Shown piece after piece: positions 44,001 to 52,923 of a stretch of 64,000 nt of DNA. The stretch lies in the NCBI RefSeq assembly GCF_900116605.1, contig NZ_FPBC01000010.1, positions 62,001 to 126,000 of the forward strand, written 5' to 3'. The notes under the pieces are model-generated. The model saw nothing but the letters and a program-made list of their open reading frames with translations, was not told the DNA's origin and made no database searches. A program made the translations under genes and the position numbers. This DNA comes from Pseudomonas marincola (GTDB lineage Bacteria; Pseudomonadota; Gammaproteobacteria; Pseudomonadales; Pseudomonadaceae). Numbering within the stretch: position 1 is the stretch's first letter; every line of letters starts with the position of its first letter.

Positions 44001-47000
44001 TGCACATCAGGAGTTAATGGGTCTTGATCATCTTGCACAGGCGATTCGGGCGCTTCTGGCGTAGTGCCTGAACGGTAATTCTGCAAGGCCTCGATCAGCG
44101 CGTCTGGCTGAGACATTGGCGCGCGGGTTTGCAGTTGATCAACCAACTGCTGCAAGCGGTCATGGCACTGCGTGAGCAGTTCATCCAGGGCTTTCGAGTA
44201 GCTGAAGCGGCCGTCGAGCATGCCTTCGTAGATGAACTCAAGCTCGTGGGCGAGATCGCCGATAGGGGCGATCTGCGCCATCCGCGCGCCGCCTTTAAGG
44301 GTGTGCAAATCGCGCTGCAATGAGCCAAGCACATCTTTGTCCGGGCCTTCGGTGAGGCACGTTTGCAGTGACTGGCCGGCACTTTCCAGCAGGTCTTGCG
44401 CCTCTTCGAGGAAGATCTCGACCATCTCGTCATCGAGCATGCTGGCGTCTGCAACCGCTTCAACCGGCGCTTGCGCCACGCTAGCTGGCTCTTGCTCTTG
44501 CTCTTGCTCTTGCTCTTGCTCTTGCAAGTCGGCGAGGTCGCGGGTCGCGGTGTCCAGCTCTATCACCTGTGCGCCCTGCTCGCCCGCTGGCGAAACCAGG
44601 CCGATGGCATCCGGGCTCAGGCCTTCATTGAGCAATTCACGCAGCGCTGCAACACGTTGCGGTTCACTGCTGACCTGCAAGCCAGCCGCGACTTGATCCA
44701 TCATATTCATCAGCGCTTCATGGGCCTGTTCGGCCTCGCAGAAGAAGCGCTCGCTCACAGCAAGGCTGCTCTCTTCCACCGCGCCGTACAGATCCAGTAG
44801 GGCTTCACAGAGCTCATCAATCTGCGGCAGTTCTGCCATTTCGGCGCCACGGCCCAGCGTGGTCAATTCATCCAGCAGAGCTGTCAGCTCCTGACGCTCG
44901 GCCGGGTGTTCGCGCCAGCGCTGCAACAGCTTCTCGGCATCCATGAGGATGTCCATACCTTCCGCGAGGAAGATATTGATCAACTGCGGATCGCGCGCCT
45001 CACCTTCCGCCGAAGTCGGCTGGTTGAGCTGCGCCGCATTCAGGCGTTCCTGATGCAGTTGCTGAGCACGTTCGATGAACTCAGCGGCACCCGGCAATTC
45101 GGCCAGCGGATCGCTGTCGAGTTGCGCCAGACCGAGCCGGAACAGTTCGCCCGCGCGGGTCAGCAACTCGGCATCGGCCATGTCCAGTTCGATCAGATTG
45201 ACCTTGAACTCTTTGAGCATTTTCTCAAGCGGCGCGGCAATCTCCGCAACTGGCAGAATGCCTGCCATGTAGGAGCTGCCCTTGAGCGTGTGCATGGCGC
45301 GCTGCAAATCATCTGTCACCGGCTGCGGCACTTCACGCGCGCAATCGGCGAGGAACTGCTCCAGGGTGTCGAGATGCGCTTGCGCCTCGTTGCGGAATAT
45401 TTCGAGCAGTTGCGGATCGAGAGCTTCCGCGCGGGACGCGGCCTGCTCGTCCGGCTCAGCTTGCTCAGGCATTGGCGCGCTGGAGGCATCCAGCTCAATT
45501 TCCTGCAGATCAAACTCAGGCGCGTCTTGCGGCTCTTCCTCAGCGTCAACGACTGCAGGCTGATCGGCAACGGTTTCCGCCGGCGGAGTCAGTTCTATAT
45601 CTTGAATCAGCGCAGGCAAGCCTTTCGCCAGTGCGTGTGCGTTGGCGGCCAGCGCATCCACATCGTCGCGCTGACGTTGGCGCCTGTCGGCAAACTCGCC
45701 GACCAGTTCGGGCATCACCTCAACAACGCTGACCACGGCCTGCTGTACATCTTTGTTCGGTTCAATGCTGCGGTCGAGCACGCGATTGAGCATGTTTTCA
45801 ATCGACCACGCCAGCTCGCCAATGACCAACGCGCGAACCATGCGGCCGCTGCCTTTGAGCGTATGGAAAGCCCGGCGCAATTCAGCCAGTGCCTCGCTGT
45901 CATTGCTGTCGGCTTGCCATTTGGGCAGGTACTCGGCGATGGTTTCCAGCACCTCGCCAGCTTCTTCGATGAAGACTTCCAGCAACTCTTCATCAACAGG
46001 CTCTTCATCGGCGGGCGGCGCCAACAGGCTCAGCGGAATATCGGACGCCGGCGGATTAATGGCCTGCGTCGGAGTAGCCAGGACATCCGCCATGGTGACG
46101 GTTTTCTCGCTATCCGGCGCTTCGTCTGCTGGTTGCGGTGCGCGTGGCAGCTGCACATCCGGCAGTTGCATAGACGCCAACTCGGCTTCATCCCACTGCA
46201 GCGGGTTATCGAATTGATCAATGCTCAGCGGCTGAGACTCATCGAGCGGCAGCGGCTGTTCATCGAGTTCCAGCACCGGCAGGGAGAAACCTTCCTCTTC
46301 CGAAGCAGGCGGCTCGATGTCGCTCAGGTCCAGCTCTTCAAGTGTTTCAAACCCGCTCAGCTCGATAAGCTCTTCCGTTGGCGCGACAGGTTCATCGAGC
46401 AGCAACTCGCTCTCATCACTCTCCAGCGGCTGATCATCCGCCTCGTTGAGCACCTCAATTTCATCAAGCGGGTTGAGCCACGCGGCATCCGGTTTGATCT
46501 CCGCCGCATGCGCCTGCGCCGCCAGCAATGGCGTGCCGAGCGAGTAGCCCAGCGATTGCAGGCTTTCCTCGGCGACATCCAGAATCAGCTCACCCTGGGT
46601 CGAGTGATCATCATTGAGGCGCTCAAGGTAGTATTCGACGCTGGTGATGGCGTCGGCCAGGGTGTCGAGATCCTGCCAGTTGGGCACGCTCTTGCGCGCC
46701 AGCAGTTGCTCTTCGATGTATTGATTGCAGGCGCTCAACAACTGCGCAGCACGGTCCAGCGGGATCATCGAAAGCGCACCACGCGCCTGATTCAACAGCT
46801 CGGGCACGCGCGCCAGATATTCATGGTTCCACTGCGAGGCGATAAATTCGATGATCGCGTCTTTGGCTTGTTCCAGCGCGTTGCGTGCTTCCTTGATGAC
46901 GACCTGATGAATCTGGCCGATATCGTTAACCGGTAGCTGGCTGGTCTCGTTGAGTGTTTCGTTGCTGGGCCCGACCATGCCCGAGAGCGTAGCCTCGACG

Positions 47001-48247
47001 TACAGCAGCGCACCCGCCACATCCATCAACACCGGATCGCTGGGCGCGCGGCTGCCCTGCGCAAGCGCTTCGATCACTTCAATCTGATCAATGATGACTT
47101 TGCGCGGCTGGCCAAAGCCAAGCACGGCCAAGGTGTCGGCTACCTGCTTGAGCGCAGGCTTGAGGCTGACAAGCTCGCCGACCTGTGCACGGTCGCTGCG
47201 CACGAACAGATCGAGGCTGTCTTTGACCCGCACCAGCTCTTCACACAACGCGCCCACCACCGAACGCATGGCGTCACGATCTGGGCCTGCCAGAATCGCT
47301 CGTTCCTGATCCACCGTGGCGGTATCCGGGAATGCGTCGCTAAGACCATAGCGCGATTTAACCGCATTGATCTTCGGTGTATCCGCCCGCGGGGCGGCGC
47401 CAAGTGCCGCGTTGGGCTGGATCTTGGCCACATAGAACAGCAAATTCTTGGTCAGTTCATCAGGCGCCGCCTGATTCATCCCGGCCGGCCCCTCTTCGAA
47501 GAGACGCTTGAGTTCTTTGTCGACTTCACGCAACAACATGCGCGCCGACGAGCCATTGCTGATGTCGCCGCTGGCCAGACCTTCGACCACTGCCGAGGCG
47601 ATGGGCCAGAGATCACCCAGCGGGGAATCCTTGCAGAGTACTTCGAGGCGGGCAAAAACCCGCGCCATGTAACCCAGATTGGTTGGCATGTCCTGATCGC
47701 GGAAAACCCCAACCAGTGCCAACTGCAACATCTGCCGCAACTTGCGCAGCAATTGAGTGAATTCGCCGGCGTCAATTGCCGCCAGCGCCTGCGCAGAAAG
47801 CGGCTGCGCGTGAGTCGACAGGTCGGGGGCAAACAGGCTGGTTTCCGACAGCAGCTTTTCGCCGCGTGCCGAGCGCAAATCGTTGAGTAATGGCAACACC
47901 ACGGCTGGCAGATCGCGGCGAGCCGTCTGGATGCGGTCGAGGTAAACCGGCAACTGCAAAATAGCCTGCATCAGCACTTCAAGGGCTTCGCCCTGATTGC
48001 TCGCACGACCGTCCATCAATGCCTGGGCGAGCTGCTCCATTTCTTCGGCGAGCAACGCTGCACCGTAGAATTCGACCATCTGCAAGGTGCCCTGCACCTG
48101 ATGGATATAGGTCAGGCAGAAGCGCATCCGCGTGGGGTCCTGCGGATTCTCGACATAACCTTCAAGGGCCTGACGGGCCTGCTTGAGGGTTTCTGCGATT
48201 TCGCCTTTTACCCATTCCAGGGCAACATAGTCGTGCCGATCACTCAT
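41003..48247 (-). CDS. chpA: ChpA hybrid chemosensory kinase with multiple phosphotransfer domains
   Basis: At 2414 residues this is the giant CheA-like kinase that controls type IV pilus motility. In order: a first Hpt-like site HQVQGTLQM (His49); a serine variant ARGALSMI (about 489); Hpt HTLKGSGRM (about 797) and HTLKGSSYM (about 989); a threonine variant TTLGRGAEM (about 1131); and Hpt HTLKGGARM (about 1318 and 1514) and HTLKGGARL (about 1665). Dimerisation and ATPase domains follow (LVNLAGETSIFRGR, EHMLRNAVDHGVE, QISGRGVGMDVV), then a CheW domain, and a receiver at about 2284-2400 with DILLLDIEMPRMDG. That is six His sites, one Ser, one Thr and one Asp, the P. aeruginosa arrangement. A Gln-Glu repeat lies near residue 1245. 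It overlaps chpB by 4 bp. Confidence 0.97.
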   Translation of the reverse strand: MSDRHDYVALEWVKGEIAETLKQARQALEGYVENPQDPTRMRFCLTYIHQVQGTLQMVEFYGAALLAEEMEQLAQALMDGRASNQGEALEVLMQAILQLPVYLDRIQTARRDLPAVVLPLLNDLRSARGEKLLSETSLFAPDLSTHAQPLSAQALAAIDAGEFTQLLRKLRQMLQLALVGVFRDQDMPTNLGYMARVFARLEVLCKDSPLGDLWPIASAVVEGLASGDISNGSSARMLLREVDKELKRLFEEGPAGMNQAAPDELTKNLLFYVAKIQPNAALGAAPRADTPKINAVKSRYGLSDAFPDTATVDQERAILAGPDRDAMRSVVGALCEELVRVKDSLDLFVRSDRAQVGELVSLKPALKQVADTLAVLGFGQPRKVIIDQIEVIEALAQGSRAPSDPVLMDVAGALLYVEATLSGMVGPSNETLNETSQLPVNDIGQIHQVVIKEARNALEQAKDAIIEFIASQWNHEYLARVPELLNQARGALSMIPLDRAAQLLSACNQYIEEQLLARKSVPNWQDLDTLADAITSVEYYLERLNDDHSTQGELILDVAEESLQSLGYSLGTPLLAAQAHAAEIKPDAAWLNPLDEIEVLNEADDQPLESDESELLLDEPVAPTEELIELSGFETLEELDLSDIEPPASEEEGFSLPVLELDEQPLPLDESQPLSIDQFDNPLQWDEAELASMQLPDVQLPRAPQPADEAPDSEKTVTMADVLATPTQAINPPASDIPLSLLAPPADEEPVDEELLEVFIEEAGEVLETIAEYLPKWQADSNDSEALAELRRAFHTLKGSGRMVRALVIGELAWSIENMLNRVLDRSIEPNKDVQQAVVSVVEVMPELVGEFADRRQRQRDDVDALAANAHALAKGLPALIQDIELTPPAETVADQPAVVDAEEEPQDAPEFDLQEIELDASSAPMPEQAEPDEQAASRAEALDPQLLEIFRNEAQAHLDTLEQFLADCAREVPQPVTDDLQRAMHTLKGSSYMAGILPVAEIAAPLEKMLKEFKVNLIELDMADAELLTRAGELFRLGLAQLDSDPLAELPGAAEFIERAQQLHQERLNAAQLNQPTSAEGEARDPQLINIFLAEGMDILMDAEKLLQRWREHPAERQELTALLDELTTLGRGAEMAELPQIDELCEALLDLYGAVEESSLAVSERFFCEAEQAHEALMNMMDQVAAGLQVSSEPQRVAALRELLNEGLSPDAIGLVSPAGEQGAQVIELDTATRDLADLQEQEQEQEQEQEPASVAQAPVEAVADASMLDDEMVEIFLEEAQDLLESAGQSLQTCLTEGPDKDVLGSLQRDLHTLKGGARMAQIAPIGDLAHELEFIYEGMLDGRFSYSKALDELLTQCHDRLQQLVDQLQTRAPMSQPDALIEALQNYRSGTTPEAPESPVQDDQDPLTPDVQVSDVEVMGATASGVDIPDVTAPIAETPDEPVPAPEPQYSASANTVTLDPDQDSELVEIFLEEGFDIMDSAGASLQDWMSQPDNSLALESLQRDLHTLKGGARMAEISPVGDLAHELEFLYEGLAGGQLRGSEGLVGLLQSCHDSLSDMLEAVREQRPVPDGLQLIAAIKHYRSNPDELVSVPSAIKLTPQAPQAPQPVPAGESDDILDIFLEEADDLLENMSEAIARWDGGRDISASIDDVMRILHTLKGGARLAGQAALGNLAHDLEQHLSDAQQQGEPWPESLLIDAQSGFDGLQAEVEQLRSQLDQADQVNNPPSEPVAPSSPAQDAVDLPIVAVSKLKTEPAPASVLPFVRRSQQAALEETSRRAPQEFVKVPADLLEQLVNLAGETSIFRGRVEQQVSDFSFTLSEMDATIDRVRDQLRRLDTETQAQIISRYQVDAERSGYEDFDPLEMDRYSQLQQLSRALFESASDLLDLKETLAQRTRDAETLLLQQARVNTELQEGLMRTRMVPFDRLVPRLRRIVRQVSGELGKQVEFIVGNADGEMDRTVLERIVAPLEHMLRNAVDHGVETVEKRRAAGKSKQGTIRLNLAREGGDIVISLSDDGAGIQLPAVKRKAVERGLMDEDADLSDYEILQFILEPGFTTAERVTQISGRGVGMDVVHSEVKQLGGSMSIESTLGVGSTFLIRLPFTVSVNRALMVLSGEDLYAVPLNTIEGIVRVSPYELEAYYAPDAPRFEYAGQAYQLRYIGDLLNNGQQPKLVGQSLPLPVILVRSNEHAVAIQVDSLAGSREIVVKSLGAQFAGVHGISGATILGDGRVVVILDLLATIRALHAHQLSNSPRRVSQVLSAEEIESERPTLVMVVDDSITVRKVTSRLLERNGMNVFTAKDGVDAISLLQERKPDILLLDIEMPRMDGFEVATLVRHDPRLQDLPIIMITSRTGDKHRERALGLGVNEYLGKPYQESVLLEHIQRLAGDRSQTGRGAIDNVTDMLT
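44489..44524. repeat. Six tandem copies of a hexanucleotide inside chpA
   Basis: CTCTTG is repeated six times without error, encoding six Gln-Glu pairs in an acidic linker between the Thr-variant domain and the next Hpt domain. Copy-number change would alter linker length by two residues per unit and keep the frame. Confidence 0.92.
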
Positions 48248-48250
48248 AAA

Positions 48251-49126
48251 TTAGGCTCTACGGGTAAATGCCAAAACTCGCTCATCGGCCAGCGCCTGCA
48301 AATCTGCGTGCTGCCAATCAAGCATTTCGCCTACACCAATCACTAACAAACCACCGGGTGCCAGGCACTCCACGAGTCGATTAAGAATCTCGCGACGGCG
48401 CCAGCGACGAAAATAGATCAATAAGTTCTGGCAAAAAATGACGTCCATTCCAGACATTGGCGCTTTCGCCTGGTCCAGCACATTGAGCCGGGCGCTGCAC
48501 ACCCTTGCCGCCAGTGCCGGGATAACTTTGTAACGACCCTCTGCCTCGGTCGTGAAAAACTGCTCGCGCAACTCAGTGCTTACCTGCTCAAGCCTGCGCG
48601 CCGAATAAACCGCCTCACGCGCCTTGGCCAGCGCACTCATGCTGATATCAGTAGCCGTCACAGCAAACTGTCCGGCCTGCTCCGTGCCACTCAACACTTG
48701 GCTGGCCACCATCGCCATCGAATAGGCTTCTTCACCACTCGAGCAACCGACACTCCACAAGTTCAGTGGTTTGTTCAGACCTGCCGATTGACGCTGCTGC
48801 AAATAGCTTTCGAGCGTCGCAAAAGACGCCGGGTGACGAAAGAAACGGGTTTCCTGAACAGTCAGCCGATCGAGCAAATGCGACCACTCGACTGCGCCGC
48901 GCGGTCCATCCGTAACCTGCTGATAATAGGTCGCATAATCAGCCACACCCACTTCACGCATGCGCGTCGCGAGATTGGTCTGCAGGAAGGATCGGCGCTG
49001 CTCGTTAAGAACAATGCCAACCCGCTCTTCCAGCAAAGCCTGCCAGTCTTGAAACTCCTTGGCGGTCATAACCGCCAAGGGTTGTAAGGACCAGACACGT
49101 GACTGCATGACGTGGCTCTCGCTCAT
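48251..49126 (-). CDS. pilK: PilK, CheR-like receptor methyltransferase
   Basis: This 291-residue SAM-dependent methyltransferase has a CheR N-terminal helical domain (DWQALLEERVGIVLNEQRRS), the SAM site LWSVGCSSGEEAYSMAM, and DVIFCQNLLIYFRRW in the catalytic fold. It should add methyl groups to glutamates of PilJ, opposing ChpB. It lies between pilJ and chpA with gaps of 32 and 3 bp in the leftward operon. Confidence 0.93.
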   Translation of the reverse strand: MSESHVMQSRVWSLQPLAVMTAKEFQDWQALLEERVGIVLNEQRRSFLQTNLATRMREVGVADYATYYQQVTDGPRGAVEWSHLLDRLTVQETRFFRHPASFATLESYLQQRQSAGLNKPLNLWSVGCSSGEEAYSMAMVASQVLSGTEQAGQFAVTATDISMSALAKAREAVYSARRLEQVSTELREQFFTTEAEGRYKVIPALAARVCSARLNVLDQAKAPMSGMDVIFCQNLLIYFRRWRRREILNRLVECLAPGGLLVIGVGEMLDWQHADLQALADERVLAFTRRA

Positions 49127-49158
49127 AGGGCTGCACCGATACCCGGTTCGGTCGAGGC

Positions 49159-51204
49159 TTATACCTCTTCACCTTCTGGCAGGGTGAAGCCAGAAACCGA
49201 GTTACGCATCTCACTGGCCATCTTCGCCAGATTACCAATGCTCTTAGCAGTAGCCGTGGTACCGGACGAGGTCTGCGAGGTGATCTCTTGAATCACGTTC
49301 ATGGTGTTGGAGATATGACCCGCCGAAGAAGCCTGCTGGCGGGCAGCGTTGGAGATGTTCTGAATCAAGGCCGCGAGGGTCTTGGATACTTTCTCAATCT
49401 CTTCCAGTGCCACACCAGCGTCTTGCGCCAGGTGTGCTCCACGTACCACTTCAGACGTGGTTTGCTCCATCGAGATAACAGCCTCGTTGGTGTCGGTCTG
49501 AATGGTCTTAACCAGTGCCTCGATCTGCTTGGTTGCAGCCGATGAACGTTCCGCCAGTCGCTGTACTTCGTCCGCTACTACGGCGAAGCCTCGGCCTGCA
49601 TCACCGGCCATGGAGGCCTGAATTGCAGCGTTAAGGGCGAGAATGTTGGTCTGGTCGGCAATGTCGTTAATCAGGCTAACGATGTCACCAATCTCCTGGG
49701 ACGATTCACCGAGGCGCTTAATACGCTTCGAGGTGTCCTGGATCTGCTCACGGATGTTATCCATGCCGGTGATGGTGTTGTGCACCACCTCGTTACCCTT
49801 GTTGGCGATGGCTACCGAACGTTCCGCTACCGCAGAAGATTCGGAGGCGTTAGCCGATACCTGGTCAATCGACACCGCCATCTCGTTGATCGCCGCCGAT
49901 GCACCGGCAATTTCCTGCGCCTGGTGTTCGGATGCTTCAGCCAGATGCATGGCTGTCGACTGGGTTTCCTGAGCAGCACCGGCTACCTGAACGGCGGTCA
50001 GGTTGATGGTCGCTACCAGATCACGCAGCTGGTCGATCGAGTAGTTGATGGAGTCGGCAATCGCACCGGTAAAGTCTTCGGTTACCGTTGCCGCTACCGT
50101 CAAGTCACCGTCTGCGAGGTCAGCAATTTCGTCGAGAAGACGCAAAATCGCCGCCTGGTTACGTTCGTTTTTCTCGGCGGTTTCAGCCAGTCGCTGGTTG
50201 GTCGAGCGAACCATGACGATACCGATCAGGATGATCGAGCCCAGTGCCAGAGCACCCAGCACATAACCGATCAGAGTATTGAACGAACGGGCGCTCTGCA
50301 GGTTGTTGAAGCCTTGCGACAGGTCGGATGCCTTATCGAGCAGGGTTTGCGAACCGCTGAAGATGGTGTTGGCCGACTCACGAACCTGGAACAGTTCTGG
50401 CGAGGTTTCGAGAATCTCATCCACCGAACCGGAAACGAATTCGAACAGCTCAGAAATCTCACCAAGGCGATCCAGTGCTTCGCGGTCGCTAACCCGGGTG
50501 ATTTCCATGGCTTGGTTGCCGTCGGTCATGGCTTTCAATACGCGACCGAACAGGCTGGCGTCGCGACCGAACATGTCGGCGGCTTGTACCGAGTCGGCAT
50601 CACCGGCCAGTACCTTGTTAACCGAACCGAGAATACGTTCTGCCAACAGCGACTGACGCTGAGCGACCGAAACCTGAGCCGCCGGTGCGCCGCTTTGCAG
50701 AAGAATGTCGACGACTTCTTCGTACTCAACCTGCAACTGCGGAATGGTTTGGGCCAACGTCGCCGCTACCTGGTGCAGCGACAGTACTGTCTGTTCGCTG
50801 GCCAGAATGGCGTCGGTGTTTTTCTTCAGCGTGTCCCAATCCTGCTGCACAGCCGCCATTTGCCCGGCGACCGCTTCCGGTGCTGGAGGCAGGCCGGTCT
50901 CGGGGTTGCCGTCAGTCAGGTTGCTCCAGCGCTTGGAGAAGTCGTTGCGTGCATCGCGCAGCAAACCGAACGCAGCCGGTGTACCCGCCGCCGCCTCGGT
51001 GGCGTTCTTGGCGATACGTTGCGAAAGAACCCGTAGCTCACCCGAGTCACTGATGTACTCAGTGTCGTAGTTGGCCTGAGTGTTGAGGTATGCGAAGTTG
51101 GCAAACAACAGCACGATTGAGACGATCAGGACGATAAACAGCCCTGCAATCAATGTACTGCTGCGTGTACCCGCCAATAAATTGCCTGTGTTTTGTTTTT
51201 TCAT
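49159..51204 (-). CDS. pilJ: PilJ, twitching-motility methyl-accepting chemoreceptor
   Basis: This 681-residue inner-membrane receptor has one helix at about residues 15-37, a large periplasmic region with paired PilJ-type sensor repeats (GELRVLSQRIAKNA and RQSLLAERILGSVNKV), a second helix near 300-320 (GYVLGALALGSIILIGIVMV), a HAMP-like segment, and a cytoplasmic signalling hairpin (ILALNAAIQASMAGDAGRGF, VADEVQRLAERS). It detects pilus-related signals and controls ChpA through PilI/ChpC. The ATG at 51204 is in the family position; the longer frame is not supported. P. aeruginosa PilJ has nearly the same length. Confidence 0.96.
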   Translation of the reverse strand: MKKQNTGNLLAGTRSSTLIAGLFIVLIVSIVLLFANFAYLNTQANYDTEYISDSGELRVLSQRIAKNATEAAAGTPAAFGLLRDARNDFSKRWSNLTDGNPETGLPPAPEAVAGQMAAVQQDWDTLKKNTDAILASEQTVLSLHQVAATLAQTIPQLQVEYEEVVDILLQSGAPAAQVSVAQRQSLLAERILGSVNKVLAGDADSVQAADMFGRDASLFGRVLKAMTDGNQAMEITRVSDREALDRLGEISELFEFVSGSVDEILETSPELFQVRESANTIFSGSQTLLDKASDLSQGFNNLQSARSFNTLIGYVLGALALGSIILIGIVMVRSTNQRLAETAEKNERNQAAILRLLDEIADLADGDLTVAATVTEDFTGAIADSINYSIDQLRDLVATINLTAVQVAGAAQETQSTAMHLAEASEHQAQEIAGASAAINEMAVSIDQVSANASESSAVAERSVAIANKGNEVVHNTITGMDNIREQIQDTSKRIKRLGESSQEIGDIVSLINDIADQTNILALNAAIQASMAGDAGRGFAVVADEVQRLAERSSAATKQIEALVKTIQTDTNEAVISMEQTTSEVVRGAHLAQDAGVALEEIEKVSKTLAALIQNISNAARQQASSAGHISNTMNVIQEITSQTSSGTTATAKSIGNLAKMASEMRNSVSGFTLPEGEEV

Positions 51205-51289
51205 TATCTGGCCCCCGCCTGGACCTACCGCACTACGGTTCCCATGTAACGCCAAAAGGCCGGCAAAGCCGACCCAACCGAAAATCTTT

Positions 51290-51820
51290 TTAATAGGCTA
51301 CGTCAAGAAAACCCTGACTTTGCGCCAGCGCATATGGGCTGAACACCAGCCAGGGCTGCTCGCGCTGAAAGACGCCGTGGATAAACGGCTGAATTGTCGC
51401 TTCCAGCGGCGGCATTTCTTCACGAAACGCATCCACCGGAAAATGCTGCATACCGAACACTTCGTCGACCGTGAGGCCGGCGAACACTTGCTGATGTTCA
51501 ACCACCAGCACTCGCCGCTGCTTGCGGTGCGCGGTCAGTTCATTGCCGAAGTAGGCGCAAAGATCCATAACCGGCAACAAGCGCCCACGCACGTTTGCCA
51601 CACCTTTAACCCAGCTTTTCACGCCAGGCAGCAGGGTGTGTCTTGGTTCGTGCAGCACTTCACTGACCTCGCCCATGGGCGCCACGAAGTAGCGCTCCCC
51701 CATACGAAAGCCAATGCCACTCCAGGTCTGGACGAGGGCTTGCTGCAAAGGCAGGCCCGCCGCCAGCGCCCGACAACGCTGATCAAGTTGGTAGAGAAGC
51801 TGGAAGGGTGTGTCCGACAT
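51290..51820 (-). CDS. pilI: PilI, CheW-like adaptor
   Basis: This 176-residue CheW-fold adaptor (GIGFRMGERYFVAPMGEVSE, KGVANVRGRLLPVMDLCAYF, VLVVEHQQVFAGLTVDEVFG) joins the PilJ receptor to the ChpA kinase. It lies between pilH and pilJ, in the order pilG-pilH-pilI-pilJ-pilK known from P. aeruginosa, where it is needed for normal twitching. Confidence 0.94.
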   Translation of the reverse strand: MSDTPFQLLYQLDQRCRALAAGLPLQQALVQTWSGIGFRMGERYFVAPMGEVSEVLHEPRHTLLPGVKSWVKGVANVRGRLLPVMDLCAYFGNELTAHRKQRRVLVVEHQQVFAGLTVDEVFGMQHFPVDAFREEMPPLEATIQPFIHGVFQREQPWLVFSPYALAQSQGFLDVAY

Positions 51821-51864
51821 GCAAACCGCGGCCTTATTTTGTTTATAGTCAGCCCAGCACGGAA

Positions 51865-52230
51865 TTAACCGGCCAATACCGCAGCAAGCGTTTTAATCAG
51901 GGTGTCTTCTTCAATGGGCTTGGTCAGATAATCCTTGGCCCCTTGACGCTTACCCCAGACCTTATCGGTTTCCTGGTCTTTTGTAGTCACAATTATCACA
52001 GGGATGTGACTGGTTTCCGCATCCTTGGTCAATTGACGGGTCGCCTGGAAGCCATTCAGGCCCGGCATGACGATATCCATCAACACCGCATCGGGTTTTT
52101 CCTGACGAGCGAGTGCTACGCCATCCGCGCCATTTTCTGCCTTGAGTACCTGATGACCATGCTTTTCGAGCATGGCAGTCAGTTTGTACATCTCGGTCGG
52201 CGAGTCATCAACAATCAGAATTCGAGCCAT
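51865..52230 (-). CDS. pilH: PilH, single-domain response regulator
   Basis: This 121-residue CheY-like receiver has the phosphate-accepting Asp52 in AVLMDIVMPG, acidic pocket DD near residue 8, the conserved Thr in IIVTTKD and the Lys in YLTKPIE. In P. aeruginosa PilH opposes PilG and acts as a phosphate sink or PilT-side regulator. It follows pilG by 47 bp in the leftward operon. Confidence 0.95.
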   Translation of the reverse strand: MARILIVDDSPTEMYKLTAMLEKHGHQVLKAENGADGVALARQEKPDAVLMDIVMPGLNGFQATRQLTKDAETSHIPVIIVTTKDQETDKVWGKRQGAKDYLTKPIEEDTLIKTLAAVLAG

Positions 52231-52277
52231 GGTATTCCTAATACATAAAGTGACATCTACAGCCTTGCGGCTGGACG

Positions 52278-52685
52278 TCAGGAAGCTTGATCCACCGGAA
52301 CAAATGCCGGTACGTGTGCTTTGATCGCCCCAAGCAACTCTTCTTTGCTGAAGGGTTTGGTCAGGTATTGATCAGAGCCGACGATGCGCCCTTTGGCCTT
52401 GTCGAAAAGGCCGTCTTTGGACGACAGCATGATCACCGGAGTGGACTTGAAAGCACTGTTGTTCTTGATCAAGGCGCAGGTCTGATAACCATCCAGTCGC
52501 GGCATCATGATGTCGACAAAAATAATGCTCGGATGTGTATCTGCGATCTTGGCCAGGGCATCAAACCCGTCAACAGCCGTGATTACTTCACAACCTACTT
52601 TCTTCAGCAGGGTCTCAGCGGTTCGACGAATCGTCTTCGAGTCGTCAATTACCATCACCCTTAAACCCTCGGAATTCTGTTCCAT
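52278..52685 (-). CDS. pilG: PilG, single-domain response regulator
   Basis: This 135-residue CheY-like receiver has Asp58 in IIFVDIMMPRLDG, DD at 14-15, Ser in IMLSSKDG and Lys in YLTKPFS. Its short N-terminal extension (MEQNSEGL) is typical of PilG. PilG receives phosphate from ChpA and promotes pilus extension and cAMP production in P. aeruginosa. It is the first gene of the pilGHIJK-chpABC operon and is divergent from gshB, with a 238-bp shared promoter region. Confidence 0.96.
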   Translation of the reverse strand: MEQNSEGLRVMVIDDSKTIRRTAETLLKKVGCEVITAVDGFDALAKIADTHPSIIFVDIMMPRLDGYQTCALIKNNSAFKSTPVIMLSSKDGLFDKAKGRIVGSDQYLTKPFSKEELLGAIKAHVPAFVPVDQAS

Positions 52686-52923
52686 GATTGCTTACTAGCG
52701 CCTCGGTGAGTCATTATTTTTGCGTTACATCAGCGTGCCTGAGGCTTGCCACCGACGGGCTGCAACCCGATCGTCAGGCCTTTGTAGCACACTCTTCCTC
52801 ATGCAATCCACACGTCACAGTGCAACCTGTTTTTCCTTGACCGTCAGCCTCGTCAGCGCCACTCTGGCGCGACTTGTTCAACTTTTTCTGCCCGCGCATA
52901 CCGCTCACACGGAGTACCGTTAA

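Noticed and set aside
44906..46936. A 676-codon rightward frame inside chpA
   Set aside because: It is antisense to the acidic linker and phosphotransfer region of chpA; the leftward frame carries all the recognisable motifs.
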